DNA from: an uncultured cyanobacterium
GTDB taxonomy: Bacteria; Cyanobacteriota; Cyanobacteriia; PCC-6307; Cyanobiaceae
DNA length: 42,739 nt
Direction: 5' to 3'
Assembly: GCA_903935205.1 (NCBI GenBank)
Contig: CAIZQU010000070.1
Span: 1-42,739 of the forward strand
Position numbers and translations under genes: made by a program. The notes beneath the pieces are model-generated. The model did not search any database and was not told the origin of the DNA. It was given only the letters and a program-made list of their open reading frames with translations. Below are positions 27,575 to 36,387 of the stretch, piece by piece; within the stretch, counting starts at the first letter, position 1; every line of letters starts with the position of its first letter.

Positions 27575-29020
27575 TCAGCAGGGGGCCGCCTGCTGCTCCC
27601 ACCAGCGGCGACCCTGGCGCAGGAACTCTCCCCAGTCGAGGCGTTCCTCCTCCGCGGCCCGGGCCACCAGCAGCGGCGCCTCCCGACGGATCCTGGCCAG
27701 GTCGGGTTCCGCCACCCCGGCTGCCAGGGCCAGGGTGTCGGCCATCGCCCGGCCCACCACCCTGGTGAGGTAGGCGGCGCTGAGGGCCTGCAGCGAGCCC
27801 CCCACCAACCAGGTGGCGCCATGGAGCTTCACGGCCGTGGCCAGGGCCTGGCTGCTCCATTCGACCACCCCCTGGGCCAGGGCAGCCTTGGCCAGTTCAG
27901 AGGCCGCTGCGCGCAGCTGCTCCAGGGTCCAGGGGCAATCCCAGAGCTGGGCCATCTCGCGCAGCATCAACCCATTGGCGATCGCCACCACCAGCAGATC
28001 GAGGCTTGGCAGCGGCGCCAGCACCACCCCGGCGGCCACCACCCACTGGGTGCGCCGCAGCAGGGTCTGGGCCTCTCGGCGTCGCAACCGTTCCAGATCG
28101 GCCTGCCAGCGGCCATGGAGCTGCTCCAGCCGCCGCAGACCGGTGCGGCCCCGCAGGCCGGTCCCCTCGCGCTGGATCCAGCCGGCCAGGGGCCCCAGGG
28201 CCGTGGTCAGGCTGGCCAGATCCCCATCCCAGGGCAACAGGCGCTCCGGGTCCGCCTCGGGCCAGAGCCGCAGCAGCTCAGCAGCCGGATCAGGGCCCTG
28301 TTCCAGGCCGGCCTGGGGGGTGGGCGTCCGCAGCAGCAGCCACACCGGCTGACCGGTGGGGATGGCCTCCAGCCAGCGCAATTCCGAAGCCCGCAGCGGC
28401 GGGGTCAACTGGAACAGCAGCACGTCGGCGGCGACCAGACCTTCGGGCCAGACCCAGTCTTCACAGGCGCCGGCGAGGGGAAGGCCGAGGTGGAGCTGCA
28501 GGGGATGGCTGCTGCGCAACCCCTGGGCCAGGGTCTCCCCCAGGACGGTGGGGGGGGCCTGGTCGGCGGCGACGGCGACCTGGATGGCCGGCGCGGCCCG
28601 TTCCACCGCCAGGTTCTGCAGCTCATCTCGCCGTCGCCGGCTGGCGCCGGGGTCAGCCTCCAGCCGCTCGAACTGGGGAAGCAGTCCCTCGCAGCGGCTG
28701 ATCCAGCCCTCGAGATCGATGGGCCGCCGGAACGCCGGGGCGGCCGGCCCCCGGCCGGAGAGGAGCCACCAGCCGCCGGCCAGGGCCCCGAGACCGACCA
28801 CCAGCCCGGACCCGGGCGCCAACAGATGGCTCACCCCATCGAGGGCGACCAGACCACCGGCCGCCAGCAAGGCCGGACGGGTCCAGGCCGCCAGGCCCCC
28901 GACCCGAGCGACCCGACCGGCCAGGGAGACGGCGGCACCGGCCAGGGGCTGGCCCTGGAAACGTACGGGGGACCGGGCGGAACCCGACGAAGCATCCGGC
29001 GAGGCGACAGTGGGGGGCAT
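27575..29020 (-). CDS. DUF697 (YcjF-like) membrane protein
   Basis: The 481-aa protein has two hydrophobic segments near the N-terminus (about 47-88) and a C-terminal DUF697 region from about 340 (VVAAGVVLAPLPSLDLLVVAIANGLMLREMAQLWDCPW), including GSLQALSAAYLTRVVGRAMADTLA. DUF697 proteins often follow or contain an Era/dynamin-like GTPase. The middle here (130-320) has the layout of such a domain, but no GxxxxGK[ST] P-loop is visible, so nucleotide binding is doubtful. Its role in the membrane is unknown. It diverges from the 29159 gene over 138 bp. Confidence 0.8.
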   Translation of the reverse strand: MPPTVASPDASSGSARSPVRFQGQPLAGAAVSLAGRVARVGGLAAWTRPALLAAGGLVALDGVSHLLAPGSGLVVGLGALAGGWWLLSGRGPAAPAFRRPIDLEGWISRCEGLLPQFERLEADPGASRRRRDELQNLAVERAAPAIQVAVAADQAPPTVLGETLAQGLRSSHPLQLHLGLPLAGACEDWVWPEGLVAADVLLFQLTPPLRASELRWLEAIPTGQPVWLLLRTPTPQAGLEQGPDPAAELLRLWPEADPERLLPWDGDLASLTTALGPLAGWIQREGTGLRGRTGLRRLEQLHGRWQADLERLRRREAQTLLRRTQWVVAAGVVLAPLPSLDLLVVAIANGLMLREMAQLWDCPWTLEQLRAAASELAKAALAQGVVEWSSQALATAVKLHGATWLVGGSLQALSAAYLTRVVGRAMADTLALAAGVAEPDLARIRREAPLLVARAAEEERLDWGEFLRQGRRWWEQQAAPC

Positions 29021-29158
29021 TGGCAGCGGGTGGAGCGGACCGCGGTCCAGAGGTAGGCGATTCCTAGCTCAGCGCCCGTGTTCCGGATAGCAGGCTGTCG
29101 GAGGGACCACCGCCTTCCGGGCAACTGCCCATAGGGTTGCAACGTTGTCGAGCGCGCC

Positions 29159-29719
29159 ATGAGCCTCCGCGAGCCCCCGGAACCGTGCGCAGCCGTCGGT
29201 GCCACGGCCGCTGCCGTGCCGTCCTCCATCGCCCCCCTGATCACCGAGCGCCACGGCCTGCTGCTGCGGCAGGGCCTCGAGACGATCCGTTCTGCCGACC
29301 GCTGGGATGGAGCGCTGCCGGTGTTTCTGCTGGAGCGCTGCTGGCTGCGGCTCAGCGCCGTGCCGGTCCAGGAGCTGGCGGCCCGCATGCCCCCCGACTG
29401 CAGCCGGGAGGCCCCCGAGCTGGTGCAGTACCGGGAGCTGCTGGACCAGGGTTACTCCGCCCAGCAGGCCGAGCAGCTCTGCTGGCTCGATTTCGGCATG
29501 GAGGCCTGCCGCCAGGCCCAGCTTCGCTTCTGGCAACAGCAGGAGCGGGGCAATCGGGGCTGGACCCTCACCACCTACCTCGACCTGCTCCAGCACTATC
29601 GCCGTCGTGTCGAGGCTGGAAGCAGCAGGCCCCTGCCGCTGCTGGTGCTGGCCCGCCAGGGAGAGCCAGCCGCCAGCGCCCACCATCAACTGATCTGGTT
29701 GGGGCCACAGCAGGCCTGA
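29159..29719 (+). CDS. Conserved-looking hypothetical protein
   Basis: No family is recognised. The 186-aa soluble protein is rich in Leu, Gln and Arg and mostly helical. It has LITERHGLLLRQGLETIR, a QGYSAQQAEQLCWLDFGMEACRQAQ segment, and WTLTTYLDLLQHYRR. There are no transmembrane helices or metal motifs. It starts the plus-strand run leading to trpS. Continuous codon structure and a good start ATG support it as real. Confidence 0.65.
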   Translation: MSLREPPEPCAAVGATAAAVPSSIAPLITERHGLLLRQGLETIRSADRWDGALPVFLLERCWLRLSAVPVQELAARMPPDCSREAPELVQYRELLDQGYSAQQAEQLCWLDFGMEACRQAQLRFWQQQERGNRGWTLTTYLDLLQHYRRRVEAGSSRPLPLLVLARQGEPAASAHHQLIWLGPQQA

Positions 29720-29765
29720 GGGGAGGGCCGATGCGCCACACTTGCCCCTGAATCCAGGCTGCGGC

Positions 29766-30359
29766 ATGGCCGACGACACCCTCCAACCCACCTCCGATCC
29801 ATCCGAAGCTGGTCGCGGGACGTCGCGCGGGAATGCGCGGGGTCCCCGTGAGGGCCGCGAGCCCGGCGGCTTCAGGATCAGGCTGAGCGACAACGAGATG
29901 CAGGCGGCGCGAGCCCTGCAGGAAGCCTTCGGTCTGCGCTCGACCGTGGCGGTGCTTGGGTTTTCCCTGCGCACCCTCGCCCAGCAGCTCGAGGCCGGCC
30001 AGCTGGATGCCTTGATCGCCCAGCAGCGCTCGCAGGCCCCCAGCCGCGGTCCCGCGCCCGGCGGCCGCCGTGACGGTGAGCGCCGCCAGGGCCGAGAGGA
30101 GGGTCGTGGTGGAGAACAGGCCCGCCCGGCACGGGCCAACCCCTTCGCCCGGCCGAGCCGTCCGGCTCCGCCGGCCCCCGAGCCCGAGCCCACCGCCGAC
30201 GCCGGCGGCACGGACAGCGCTGAGGCCGACGCCACCGCCCCGGAAGCGACGCCTGAGACGGCCCTCAGCGACGATTCCGCCCTGAGCGAGACCAGCGCCG
30301 CGACGGCGGAACCCACCGAGGCCGATCCGGCTGAGGCCCCCGCCAGCAGCGAGGCCTGA
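29766..30359 (+). CDS. Hypothetical protein with acidic low-complexity tail
   Basis: ATG 29766 (MADDTLQPTSD) was chosen over a TTG at 29742. The 197-aa protein has one compact region, RIRLSDNEMQAARALQEAFGLRSTVAVLGFS, that looks like a ribbon-helix-helix or other small helical DNA-binding fold (inference). A basic Gly/Arg-rich stretch follows, then a tail of Ala, Glu, Thr and Pro. The mixed basic and acidic tail suggests disorder. Its stop lies seven bases before the trpS start, so the two are probably co-transcribed. Confidence 0.6.
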   Translation: MADDTLQPTSDPSEAGRGTSRGNARGPREGREPGGFRIRLSDNEMQAARALQEAFGLRSTVAVLGFSLRTLAQQLEAGQLDALIAQQRSQAPSRGPAPGGRRDGERRQGREEGRGGEQARPARANPFARPSRPAPPAPEPEPTADAGGTDSAEADATAPEATPETALSDDSALSETSAATAEPTEADPAEAPASSEA

Positions 30360-30366
30360 GTCAGCG

Positions 30367-31404
30367 GTGACGGAGAACGCGCGGCCACGGGTCCTCTCGG
30401 GCGTCCAGCCGACCGGGGCCCTGCATCTGGGCAACTGGCTCGGGGCGATCCGCAACTGGGTCGCCCTGCAGGACAGCCACGACACCTTCTTCTGTGTGGT
30501 GGATCTGCATGCCATCACCGTGCCCCACGATCCGGCCAGGTTGGCGGATGACACCCTCAGCACGGCGGCCCTCTACCTGGCCTGCGGCATCGATCCCGAT
30601 CGCGCCACGGTCTTCGTGCAGAGCCATGTCAGCGCCCACAGCGAGCTCTGCTGGCTGCTCAACTGCGTCACGCCGCTCAATTGGCTGGAGCGGATGGTGC
30701 AGTACAAGGAGAAGGCGGTGAAACAGGGTGCCGATGTCTCCACCGGGCTGCTCGATTACCCGGTGTTGATGGCTGCGGACATCCTTCTCTATGACGCGGA
30801 TCGGGTGCCGGTTGGCGAGGATCAGAAACAACATCTTGAGCTGGCCCGCGACATCGCCCAGCAACGCATCAACGCCCGCTTTGGGGCCAAGGGCGCCGAT
30901 GGTGAGCGCGAAGCGATCCTGCGGGTGCCCGAACCCCTGATTCTCCCTGAAGGGGCGAGGGTGATGAGCCTCACCGACGGCCGCAGCAAGATGAGCAAGA
31001 GCGATCCCAATGAGGGCTCGCGGATCACTCTGCTCGATCCACCCGACCTGATCCGCAAGAAGATCAAGCGGGCTAAAACCGACCCGGTGATCGGCCTGGA
31101 ATTCGGCAATCCCGATCGCCCCGAGGCCGACAATCTCCTGGGTCTCTATGCCCTGCTCAGCGGTCGCAGCCGCGAGGCGGCCGCTGCGGAATGCGCCTCC
31201 ATGGGTTGGGGTGCCTTCAAACCCCTGCTGGCGGAGGCGGCGGTGGAGGCCCTGGGGCCGTTGCAGGAGCGCTACGCCGAGCTGAGGCGGGATCCCGCCA
31301 CCCTCCAGGCCGTTCTCGATCGAGGGGCCGAGGAGGCCGAAACCGTTGCCCAGGCCACGTTGAAGCGGGTGCGGCAGGCCCTGGGCTTTCTGCCGCGGAG
31401 CTGA
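30367..31404 (+). CDS. trpS: Tryptophanyl-tRNA synthetase
   Basis: TrpRS is a class I synthetase that charges tRNA-Trp. The 345-aa protein starts at GTG 30367, with SGVQPTGALHLGNWLGAI carrying the HIGH-type motif. It continues with FFCVVDLHAIT and YPVLMAADILLYDADRVPVGEDQKQHLELARDIA, and has KMSKSDPN for the KMSKS loop. Length and motifs fit bacterial TrpRS. Confidence 0.97.
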   Translation: MTENARPRVLSGVQPTGALHLGNWLGAIRNWVALQDSHDTFFCVVDLHAITVPHDPARLADDTLSTAALYLACGIDPDRATVFVQSHVSAHSELCWLLNCVTPLNWLERMVQYKEKAVKQGADVSTGLLDYPVLMAADILLYDADRVPVGEDQKQHLELARDIAQQRINARFGAKGADGEREAILRVPEPLILPEGARVMSLTDGRSKMSKSDPNEGSRITLLDPPDLIRKKIKRAKTDPVIGLEFGNPDRPEADNLLGLYALLSGRSREAAAAECASMGWGAFKPLLAEAAVEALGPLQERYAELRRDPATLQAVLDRGAEEAETVAQATLKRVRQALGFLPRS

Positions 31405-31733
31405 GGCCTGAGACAGCGGCAGGGCAGCCGTCCGTGCCGCACCCACCGCGGCCCGACTGAACGGTGAAGCGGCAAGCGATCAGTCCTGCTGATCGATTCA
31501 GGCAGGTGTGCAAACGCTGACCGGCGTAGACGCAGGCGACGGGCTTGGCTCCCTGGCTCCTTGTCACGGCTGGCTTTGCTGTGATCGGCCGGCGTGGCTG
31601 TGCTGCGGAATGCACACAATCCTGGCGTTGTCCAGGGCGGTGGCCCAGGGGGTGGGCAGGGGCGGCCGCCGGGCAGCAGGGTCGTGGCCAGCTGTTGCGA
31701 ATCTTTTTGCAGCCTTTTCCGATCCGATTCAGG
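31405..31733. other. Gene-free stretch before the GH104 gene
   Basis: The frame of the downstream gene is open from 31545, but the peptide there looks unlike a signal sequence or the family. I see no RNA gene or repeat. The AT-richer GAATCTTTTTGCAGCC around 31698-31713 could be part of a promoter. Confidence 0.4.
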
Positions 31734-32450
31734 GTGAATGGCCTCGGCCCGGCCCACGGGGCTGCAGGCGCCGCTGGTGGCGTGCTCTGCGGCCTGGCCC
31801 TGGCGCTCTCCCTGCCGCTGCTTAACAACGGCCGGGGCCCCGCGCCCCTGGCCATCACGACCGGGAAGGCGCCCGTCACCACCGTTCAGACCGCCGACAG
31901 GGCGTCGGCCAACGGCCAGTCCAGGCTGACCCTGACGCCGCGCGACGGCGTTGGCCCGTACCGGATCACCCCTGAACGCCGCGCCCTGCTCAACACGATC
32001 CGCTTTGCCGAAGGCACCTGGACCGGCGGTCGCCACGACGGCTATCGCATGCTCTACGGCGGCCGGCTGATCGCTGATCTGACCCGCCATCCCGAAATCC
32101 TGGTCCGGTCCCGATACAACAGCGCCGCCGCCGGGGCCTATCAGTTCCTGCCGCGCACCTGGGAGGAGGCGGCTCGGATGTTGCGGCTGCCCGACTTCGG
32201 CCCCGCCAGCCAGGACCAGGCGGCCCTGTATCTGGTCGAGAGGCGGGGGGTGCTGCAGCGTTTCGATCGCCAGGGCCTCTGCCACGAGGTTCTGGCCAGG
32301 CTGGCCCCGGAATGGGCCTCCCTTCCCACCAACTCCGGCCAGAGCTACTACGGCCAGCCGGTGCAGGATGCCCGGGTGCTGCTGCGCTTCTACAGCGCCC
32401 AGCTGGCCCGCGAGCGCGCCGCCGCCCCAGGCCCCGGCCAGTCGGCCTGA
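31734..32450 (+). CDS. Lambda-endolysin-like GH104 muramidase, exported
   Basis: From GTG 31734 the protein is 238 aa. A hydrophobic segment (GVLCGLALALSLPLL) looks like a signal peptide or anchor. The catalytic domain (from about 80) resembles the lambda R transglycosylase family: LLNTIRFAEGTW with the expected catalytic Glu, YRMLYGGRLIADLTRHPEI, SAAAGAYQFLPRTWEEAARML, FGPASQDQAALYLVERRG. It should cleave peptidoglycan glycan strands. No holin, spanin or other phage gene lies near, so this is a chromosomal wall-remodelling enzyme rather than part of a prophage. The start is uncertain. Confidence 0.82.
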   Translation: MNGLGPAHGAAGAAGGVLCGLALALSLPLLNNGRGPAPLAITTGKAPVTTVQTADRASANGQSRLTLTPRDGVGPYRITPERRALLNTIRFAEGTWTGGRHDGYRMLYGGRLIADLTRHPEILVRSRYNSAAAGAYQFLPRTWEEAARMLRLPDFGPASQDQAALYLVERRGVLQRFDRQGLCHEVLARLAPEWASLPTNSGQSYYGQPVQDARVLLRFYSAQLARERAAAPGPGQSA

Positions 32451-32530
32451 TCCCTGGCTGGCTGCTGCCAGCGGATCGATCGCCGACCCTTGGATCCCGC
32501 CGCGCCTCGAGGGCTGTAGCCCCCCAGGCC

Positions 32531-33106
32531 TCAGGGCTCGCGGTAGACCAGTCGGCCCCGTTCATCGTTGCCAACCTCGAGCAGGTCGCTGTGGAGCAAC
32601 CGCTCGATTTCGCTGCGCACCCCTCCGCTGTCGACACCCTGGGGCAGCTGCAGGGCCAGAACCGCATCGTTCAGGGTGAAGCCGGCCGGGCCGCTGCGCC
32701 GGGCCAGGTCCAGCAGCTGGAATTCGAGGCTGGGAAGATTGCGGGCCTCGGCGGCCGCCACCGCCTGCTGCAGCAACCAGGGCTGGTTGGCCTCCTCCAC
32801 CATCCTCGGGATCCAGAGCAGGTCGAGCAGCTGGCCGATGCCCAGCAGCCCGAAGCTGAGCAGCCAGAGGGTGCCGCTGGCGGGCTTGCGGCAATAAAAG
32901 CGATGGATGCCATGCAACCCCGGAAACCCGAAGGGAACTCCGAAGAAGCCCAGGGCCCAGAGCAGGTAGGCCACGGCCAGGCTGCGACGCTCCGGCTGCG
33001 GCGCCACCGTCAGGACAGGGGATGGCGACGGACGGCGTGACACGGCGGCACCGGGGATTGGCGGAATTCTCTCGGGTTGGCCTGCGTAAAGTCTGATCTC
33101 CCCCAT
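32531..33106 (-). CDS. TM2 domain protein
   Basis: The open frame extends far upstream through thrS, but the real gene most likely begins at ATG 33106 (MGEIRLYAGQ), giving 191 aa. The TM2 domain has two helices, LAVAYLLWALGFFGVPFGFPG and GTLWLLSFGLLGIGQLLDLLWIP, with the characteristic G-IHRFYCRKPASG turn between them. The C-terminal 90 residues are soluble and mostly helical. The function of TM2 proteins in bacteria is not settled. It diverges from thrS, and the two starts are 10 bp apart, so the promoters must overlap the coding ends. Confidence 0.82.
   Translation of the reverse strand: MGEIRLYAGQPERIPPIPGAAVSRRPSPSPVLTVAPQPERRSLAVAYLLWALGFFGVPFGFPGLHGIHRFYCRKPASGTLWLLSFGLLGIGQLLDLLWIPRMVEEANQPWLLQQAVAAAEARNLPSLEFQLLDLARRSGPAGFTLNDAVLALQLPQGVDSGGVRSEIERLLHSDLLEVGNDERGRLVYREP
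33087..33092 (+). promoter_or_regulatory. Possible -10 box for thrS
   Basis: TAAAGT lies 24 bp before GTG 33116 and supports that start rather than the earlier TTG at 33077. No clear -35 is seen. The box lies inside the start of the divergent TM2 gene. Confidence 0.35.
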
Positions 33107-33115
33107 CGGATTCCC

Positions 33116-34984
33116 GTGCCTGCCCCCGTGCCCGCCGCCCCTGAAGCCGCCGCTGCCGCGGCACTCACCGGAGGCGAGGCCAGCACAGCCCCGATCACCC
33201 TGCCGAAGACCAGCGAAAGCCCCGCCCTGCTGCGCATCCGCCATTCGATGAGCCATGTGATGGCCATGGCGGTGCAGAAGCTGTTCCCCCGCGCCCAGGT
33301 CACGATCGGCCCGTGGACCGAAAACGGGTTCTACTACGACTTCGACCATCCCGAACCCTTCAGCGAGGACGACCTCAAGGCGATCAAGAAGGAGATGATC
33401 CGGATCATCAACCAGAAGTTGCCGCTTGAGCGGGTCGAGGTGAGCCGCGCCGAAGCCGAGGCCCGGATCACCGCCCAGAACGAGCCCTACAAGCTCGAAA
33501 TCCTGGCCGGCATCCAGGAACCGATCACCCTTTACACCCTCGGCGATGGCTGGTGGGATCTCTGCGCCGGCCCCCATGTGGCCAACACCAGCGAGCTCAA
33601 CGCCAGGGCCTTCGAGCTGGAGAGTGTGGCCGGCGCCTACTGGCGCGGTGATGAGAACAACGCCCAGCTGCAGCGGATCTATGGCACCGCCTGGGAAACG
33701 CCCGAGCAGCTGGCGGAACACCAGCGCCGCAAGCAGGAGGCCCTGCGCCGCGACCATCGCCGCCTGGGCACCGATCTCGATCTGTTTTCCATCGAGGACG
33801 AGGCCGGCGCCGGGCTGGTCTTCTGGCATCCCCGCGGTGCCCGCATCCGCCTGTTGATCGAAGATTTCTGGCGCCAGGCCCACTTCGAGGCAGGCTACGA
33901 GCTTCTCTACACCCCCCACGTGGCCGACATCGGCCTGTGGAAGACCTCCGGCCACCTCGATTTCTACAGCGAGTCGATGTTCGGCCCGATGCAGGTCGAT
34001 GAGCGGCAGTACCAGCTCAAGCCGATGAACTGTCCGTTCCATGTCCTCACCTACGCCAGCAGCCTGCGCAGCTATCGCGAGCTGCCGATCCGCTGGGCCG
34101 AGCTCGGCACGGTCTACCGCTACGAACGGCCCGGCGTGATGCATGGGTTGATGCGGGTGCGTGGCTTCACCCAGGACGACGCCCATGTGTTCTGCCTGCC
34201 GCAGCAGATCAGCGATGAGATTCTGGCGATCCTCAACCTGACCGAGCGCATTCTCTCTCACTTCGACTTCCGCAACTACGCCATCAATCTCTCCACCCGC
34301 CCGGCCAAGTCAATCGGCGATTACGACGTCTGGGACCTGGCCACCAAAGGGCTGATCGAAGCCCTGGAGCGCAAGGGATGGGGCTACACTATCGATGAGG
34401 GCGGCGGCGCCTTCTACGGGCCCAAGATCGATCTCAAGATCGAAGATGCGATCGGCCGCACCTGGCAGTGCTCCACGATTCAACTCGATTTCAATCTGCC
34501 TGAACGCTTCGGCCTTGAGTATGTGGCTGCCGATGGCAGCCGCCAGCGACCGATCATGATCCATCGCGCCATCTTTGGGTCCCTGGAGCGCTTCTTCGGG
34601 ATCATGACCGAGAACTATGCCGGCGATTTCCCCTTCTGGCTGGCACCCGAGCAGATCCGTCTGCTGCCGGTGAGCGACGAGGTCAGGCCCTGGGCGGAAA
34701 ACCTGCATCAGCAGCTGCGACAGGCCGGCATCCGCTCCAGCATCGATGGTTCCGGCGAACGCCTGGCCAAGTTGATCCGCCGCGGTGAAACCATGAAGAT
34801 CCCCGTGCTCGCCGTGATCGGTGGCCGCGAGGCGGAGGCCGGTGGCGCCAATCTGCGCAGCCGCAGCCAGGGGGATCTGGGGATGGTGGCGGCAACCAGC
34901 CTGGTGGAAGCGGCGGCCACCGCCAACCGGCTGCGCCAGGCCACCCTGGCCCTCGAACCGGCGGTGGCCACAAACGGCGGCTGA
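33116..34984 (+). CDS. thrS: Threonyl-tRNA synthetase
   Basis: ThrRS is a class II synthetase. From GTG 33116 it is 622 aa. The editing domain keeps HSMSH (His43, His47) and CAGPH (Cys150, His154), which clear mis-charged serine. The catalytic core shows LKPMNCPFHVLTY, the motif 2 segment YRYERPGVMHGLMRVRGFTQDDAH, and GAFYGPKIDLKIEDAIGRTWQCSTIQLDF. The C-terminal anticodon-binding domain ends ANLRSRSQGDLG. The usual N-terminal TGS domain is missing: only a short Ala/Pro-rich leader precedes the editing domain. That absence is seen directly. It diverges from the TM2 gene. Confidence 0.96.
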   Translation: MPAPVPAAPEAAAAAALTGGEASTAPITLPKTSESPALLRIRHSMSHVMAMAVQKLFPRAQVTIGPWTENGFYYDFDHPEPFSEDDLKAIKKEMIRIINQKLPLERVEVSRAEAEARITAQNEPYKLEILAGIQEPITLYTLGDGWWDLCAGPHVANTSELNARAFELESVAGAYWRGDENNAQLQRIYGTAWETPEQLAEHQRRKQEALRRDHRRLGTDLDLFSIEDEAGAGLVFWHPRGARIRLLIEDFWRQAHFEAGYELLYTPHVADIGLWKTSGHLDFYSESMFGPMQVDERQYQLKPMNCPFHVLTYASSLRSYRELPIRWAELGTVYRYERPGVMHGLMRVRGFTQDDAHVFCLPQQISDEILAILNLTERILSHFDFRNYAINLSTRPAKSIGDYDVWDLATKGLIEALERKGWGYTIDEGGGAFYGPKIDLKIEDAIGRTWQCSTIQLDFNLPERFGLEYVAADGSRQRPIMIHRAIFGSLERFFGIMTENYAGDFPFWLAPEQIRLLPVSDEVRPWAENLHQQLRQAGIRSSIDGSGERLAKLIRRGETMKIPVLAVIGGREAEAGGANLRSRSQGDLGMVAATSLVEAAATANRLRQATLALEPAVATNGG

Positions 34985-35119
34985 GGCTTCGCCGAGAGGG
35001 CCTCACCGGCGGGGAGTCCGGGGAACCGGTCGCCGGCCGCCCCGGGATGGCGCCGCTGGCCGGCCACGGACGGCAACGCTATTGAGGGTGCGCTCCCCTT
35101 CCCAACCAGTGCCGGCTCC

Positions 35120-36160
35120 ATGCAGACCACGGATCCCAACGCCACCCTGCTGGCCGGCGACATCGGCGGCACCAAGACCCTGCTCAGCCTCTATCGCATC
35201 GGGGGCGTTCGCCCGGAACTGCTGGTGCAGGAGCGCTTCCCCTCGGCCGGCTGGAACGATCTGGCGCCGATGCTGGACCACTTTCTCGACACCGTGGTGG
35301 CGGGGCGGCATCCCGATCCGGAGGCCACCTGCCTGGCGGTGGCGGGACCGGTGCAGGGGGGCAGGGCGCGGCTGACCAATCTGCCCTGGCAGCTCGATGA
35401 ACGCTCCCTGGCCCAGGGGGGCAGGCTGGGCCGGGTCGAGCTGGTCAACGATTTCGCCGTGCTGATCTACGGCCTGCCCTACCTCGCTGCGGATCAGCTG
35501 GCGGCGATCAGCCCGGGAGAAGCCCTGGCGGGGGAGCCGCTCCTGGTGCTGGGGGCGGGGACCGGCCTCGGGGTGGCCCTGGGGGTGCCCGGCGCCGATG
35601 GCCTCCAGGCGCTGGCCAGTGAGGGGGCCCATGGCGAATTCGCCGCCCGCAGTCCCGAGGAATGGCAGCTGCGCGAATGGTTGCGCCAGGACCTGGGGCT
35701 GGAGCGGCTCTCGATCGAACGGGTGGTCAGCGGCACCGGTCTGGGCCATGTGGGCCGCTGGCTGCTGGCTCGCCGCGATCCCGGCGGCGTCCATCCTCTG
35801 GCGCCGCTGGCTGAACGCTGGCGGCGGGGCGGTGATTCTGAGGCCGATCTGCCGGCGGCCCTGGCGGCGGCCGCCGCCAGCGATGCCCTGGCCCGCGATG
35901 CCCTGGATCTGTGGTTGGGGGCCTACGGATCGGTGGTGGGGGACCTGGCCCTGGCCACCCTGAGCCGCGGCGGCATCTGGCTGGCGGGGGGCACCGCCGC
36001 CAAGCTGCTCGACGAGCTGCGCTCAGCCCGGTTCCGCGAGGCGTTTCGATGCAAAGGCCGGCTCGAGCCGGCCATCGCCTCCATGCCGATCCAGGCGATC
36101 ATCGACCCGGCGGTGGGCAGCTTCAGCGCCGCCTGCCGGGCGCGGATGCTGCTGGCCTGA
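35120..36160 (+). CDS. glk: Glucokinase
   Basis: The enzyme phosphorylates glucose with ATP at the entry to glycolysis. The 346-aa protein begins with the phosphate-1 loop LLAGDIGGTKTLLSLYR. It continues with the sugar-binding LVNDFAVLIYGLPYL and the GAGTGLGVALG loop. SEGAHGEFAARSPEEW and VVSGTGLGHVGRW further support the Glk family. A TATTGA -10-like sequence at 35080-35085 precedes the ATG. A 227-bp gap separates it from thrB. Confidence 0.92.
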   Translation: MQTTDPNATLLAGDIGGTKTLLSLYRIGGVRPELLVQERFPSAGWNDLAPMLDHFLDTVVAGRHPDPEATCLAVAGPVQGGRARLTNLPWQLDERSLAQGGRLGRVELVNDFAVLIYGLPYLAADQLAAISPGEALAGEPLLVLGAGTGLGVALGVPGADGLQALASEGAHGEFAARSPEEWQLREWLRQDLGLERLSIERVVSGTGLGHVGRWLLARRDPGGVHPLAPLAERWRRGGDSEADLPAALAAAAASDALARDALDLWLGAYGSVVGDLALATLSRGGIWLAGGTAAKLLDELRSARFREAFRCKGRLEPAIASMPIQAIIDPAVGSFSAACRARMLLA

Positions 36161-36387
36161 GGGGCGCCCAGGAAGGGCAGCAGCAGAGGTTGCCCGCCAG
36201 CGCCGGGGAGAACTCCGGCCCCAGGCCGTTGCGCCGAGGGCCTGGGCCCACCGGGGAGTGTTGGCCCCGCTGAAGGGCTGGGGCCATCGGTGGGGCGCGG
36301 AGGGGGTGCCGCTGCGGCGCGGGCGGGAGGGGGCGGAGAGGGGGCGGCTGCCCTGCCTGCGACACTGACTGCAGAGGGAGTGATGCG

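Noticed and set aside
31545-31733. 63-residue N-terminal extension of the GH104 protein
   Set aside because: It looks unlike a signal peptide or the family; GTG 31734 places a hydrophobic leader near the N-terminus.
33107-34261. Upstream extension of the TM2 gene's open frame through thrS
   Set aside because: It is antisense to conserved thrS sequence; the TM2 family is complete from ATG 33106.
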